Below, piece after piece: positions 14,663 to 15,769 of a stretch of 15,769 nt of DNA. Both the position numbers and the translations under genes were made by a program. Source of the DNA: Devosia equisanguinis (GTDB taxonomy: Bacteria > Pseudomonadota > Alphaproteobacteria > Rhizobiales > Hyphomicrobiaceae). Position 1 is the first letter of the stretch. Every line of letters starts with the position of its first letter. Location of the stretch: NCBI GenBank assembly GCA_945901835.1, contig CAMDMH010000008.1, forward strand, positions 1 through 15,769. The letters run 5' to 3'. The notes below the pieces were generated by a model, which was not told the DNA's origin, did not search any database, and saw only the letters and a list, made by a program, of their open reading frames with translations.

Positions 14663-14727
14663 AGCTGCAATCCTCGTAGGGCAAGTCAGCGCGGTTCGCG
14701 CGCAACCCGCCGAAATGGCGGACAATG

Positions 14728-14803
14728 CTAGTGTTCCGGTTCCGACATTTGCTTCCCCTTGCGGCACCGTCGGAGCAAATGTCGGAACCAAAAGGAACAC
14801 TAG
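14728..14803 (-). repeat. Twin hairpin element, copy 1 (CTAG-bounded, TTTT bulge)
   Basis: On the minus strand from 14803: CTAGTGTTCC, then TTTT, then GGTTCCGACATTTGCT, a 20-base loop, AGCAAATGTCGGAACC, then GGAACACTAG. The two arms pair perfectly over 26 bp, and the TTTT is bulged out on the 5' side only. A G-C pair extends the stem at the outside. No T-run follows, so it does not look like an ordinary terminator. It is homologous in layout to the element at 14817-14895. Confidence 0.8.
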
Positions 14804-14816
14804 CAACATCAGGGCT

Positions 14817-14895
14817 CTAGTGTAGCTTTTGCATCGGACGTCTGGTCGAGAGGCTAGCCGCGAGCGGGTATCAAACGTCAGATGCGCTACACTAG
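14817..14895 (+). repeat. Twin hairpin element, copy 2 (CTAG-bounded, TTTT bulge)
   Basis: On the plus strand: CTAGTGTAGC, then TTTT, then GCATCGGACGTCTGGT, a 23-base loop, ATCAAACGTCAGATGC, then GCTACACTAG. The outer 10 bp pair perfectly. The inner 16 positions hold 13 Watson-Crick pairs, one G-U pair and two mismatches. Arm lengths and bulge position are the same as in copy 1. The 5' arms of the two copies face each other across 13 bases (14804-14816). Confidence 0.8.
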
Positions 14896-14934
14896 CGGGT
14901 AGCCCCCGCCCTGCGAACTCGGCGCTTCTTTCAC

Positions 14935-15549
14935 CTATGCCCAATGCGTGGCGAAGGCGGTGCCGGAGCGACCTTCTAACTCGACGATGATTCGGTCGAT
15001 CTGGGCCAGGGTCTCCTCGATCGTTACCCCGGTATCCACAACGTAGGTCGCGCGTTTGCGCTTCTCGGCGTCCGGCATCTGACGGGCGAGGATCGTGTCG
15101 AGCTTCTCGGGCGTCATACCGGGACGCAACATGACGCGGGCGCGCTGGACGTCGGCCGGGGCGCTGACCACGATCGTCACATCGCAGCGCTTGTCGTTGC
15201 CCGGCTCGAACAGAAGCGGCACTTCGAGCACAGCCATGGTCGCGCCACCGGCCTCGGCGGCCTGCAGGCAATCGCGTTCCGCGGCGTGGACGAGCGGATG
15301 GACGATCTCGCCGAGGCGCTTGAAGCCCGCGGGATTGCGCAACAGGGCCGCAGACAGCTTGGTGCGGTCTATCTTCCCGTCCGTCGTCGAACCGGGGAAC
15401 TCCGCCTCGACGGGCGCGACGGCCTTGCCTTCGTAAAGCTCGTGGACGAGCGCATCGGCATCACAGACGGGGATGCCACGCTCACGGAACCTCGTAGCGA
15501 CGTTGGATTTACCCATGCCGATGGAGCCGGTGAGGCCGATGATGAGCAT
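14935..15549 (-). CDS. coaE: Dephospho-CoA kinase CoaE
   Basis: A 204-residue cytosolic kinase that phosphorylates the 3'-hydroxyl of dephospho-CoA, the last step of coenzyme A synthesis. The P-loop GSIGMGKS is at 8-15, the catalytic Asp is in CDADALVHEL at 29-38 (D32), HPLV is at 84-87, and PLLFE at 111-115. The lid/adenine region RPGMTPEKLDTILARQM follows. Length is typical. GAGGG ten bases upstream supports the ATG at 15549. In rhizobia coaE usually sits next to dnaQ, as here, and often after aroE; no aroE sequence is recognisable in the 220 bases upstream that remain in the window. It probably heads or continues a leftward transcript to dnaQ. Confidence 0.96.
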   Translation of the reverse strand: MLIIGLTGSIGMGKSNVATRFRERGIPVCDADALVHELYEGKAVAPVEAEFPGSTTDGKIDRTKLSAALLRNPAGFKRLGEIVHPLVHAAERDCLQAAEAGGATMAVLEVPLLFEPGNDKRCDVTIVVSAPADVQRARVMLRPGMTPEKLDTILARQMPDAEKRKRATYVVDTGVTIEETLAQIDRIIVELEGRSGTAFATHWA

Positions 15550-15769
15550 TGCAGGCGTGCCCTCGTTAGAAGCTGGGGATAGTAGGATCTGGCGGATATC
15601 GTACCACTGCGACCGTCAAGATGGCCGGGGCACAAAGATTGCATGGAAGGCCTGCCAGAATCCTGCTTCAGTGCCTTCATTTCCGCGACATCTACGTAAC
15701 TCGCTGACCTAATTCTCGAATCAGGTAGATCGCTTGCCTTGGGCGGTATCACTCGGCGGGTGAAGGCAG
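15550..15769. other. Non-coding edge upstream of coaE; no gene recognised
   Basis: No frame here shows a recognisable protein. An imperfect 20-bp dyad, ACCTAATTCT/CGAATCAGGT, lies at 15707-15726. CTTGAC occurs on the minus strand at 15620-15615 but without a clear -10 at the right distance. The coaE promoter probably lies in this stretch, or transcription enters from outside the window. Confidence 0.4.

Noticed and set aside
14728..14803. Hairpin read as a simple Rho-independent terminator of coaE
   Set aside because: There is no T-run after the stem in the leftward direction, the loop is 20 bases long, and a homologous hairpin lies next to it in the opposite orientation.
14663..15271. N-terminal extension of DnaQ to 444 residues
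   Set aside because: It crosses the twin hairpins and coaE out of frame, and the first Exo motif follows directly after the 14662 start with a good ribosome site.
15369..15752. Minus-strand frame of 127 codons at the right edge
   Set aside because: Its last part is coaE in another frame, and the rest has no family similarity and no good start signal.

Overview
The window reads as a chromosomal segment of a GC-rich alphaproteobacterium, most likely in the Hyphomicrobiales (Rhizobiales). This rests on the rhizobial look of MutS, GlnD, DnaQ and CoaE, a promoter that fits the EcfG general-stress consensus of alphaproteobacteria, and several GC-rich palindromic repeats of the kind common between genes in that order. 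The genus cannot be fixed from the sequence alone. I see no tRNA, rRNA, CRISPR array, phage module or secretion locus.

Left edge (1-506): the first codons and one terminal inverted repeat of an insertion sequence, probably ISAs1 family, end 27 bases before a small DUF2218 gene.

Catabolic block (500-6832): leftward genes for a short-chain dehydrogenase and a DapA-family lyase/aldolase, then, divergent across 75 bases, rightward genes for a DadA-like FAD oxidoreductase and an acetamidase/formamidase. After a strong bidirectional terminator comes a leftward PRC-barrel gene with a predicted EcfG stress promoter, then a rightward FMN-dependent 2-hydroxy-acid dehydrogenase. The enzyme mix suggests breakdown of an amino acid, imino acid or amide, but the substrate is not visible.

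Housekeeping block (6959-15549): mutS and glnD overlap by four bases (ATGA), followed by trxB with its own predicted promoter, all rightward. The leftward pair coaE and dnaQ faces them. A 110-bp palindromic repeat lies between the convergent ends of trxB and dnaQ.

The most unusual DNA is not coding. Between coaE and dnaQ sit two related long hairpins of 76 and 79 bp in divergent orientation. Both are bounded by CTAG and carry a TTTT bulge in the same place in the 5' arm, while the flanking stem bases differ in a compensated way. Other points of note are an SDR without the usual YxxxK catalytic pair, an oxidoreductase whose last ~52 residues come from a palindromic repeat, and the stress promoter of the PRC-barrel gene. 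I do not find convincing evidence for a complete new multi-gene system.
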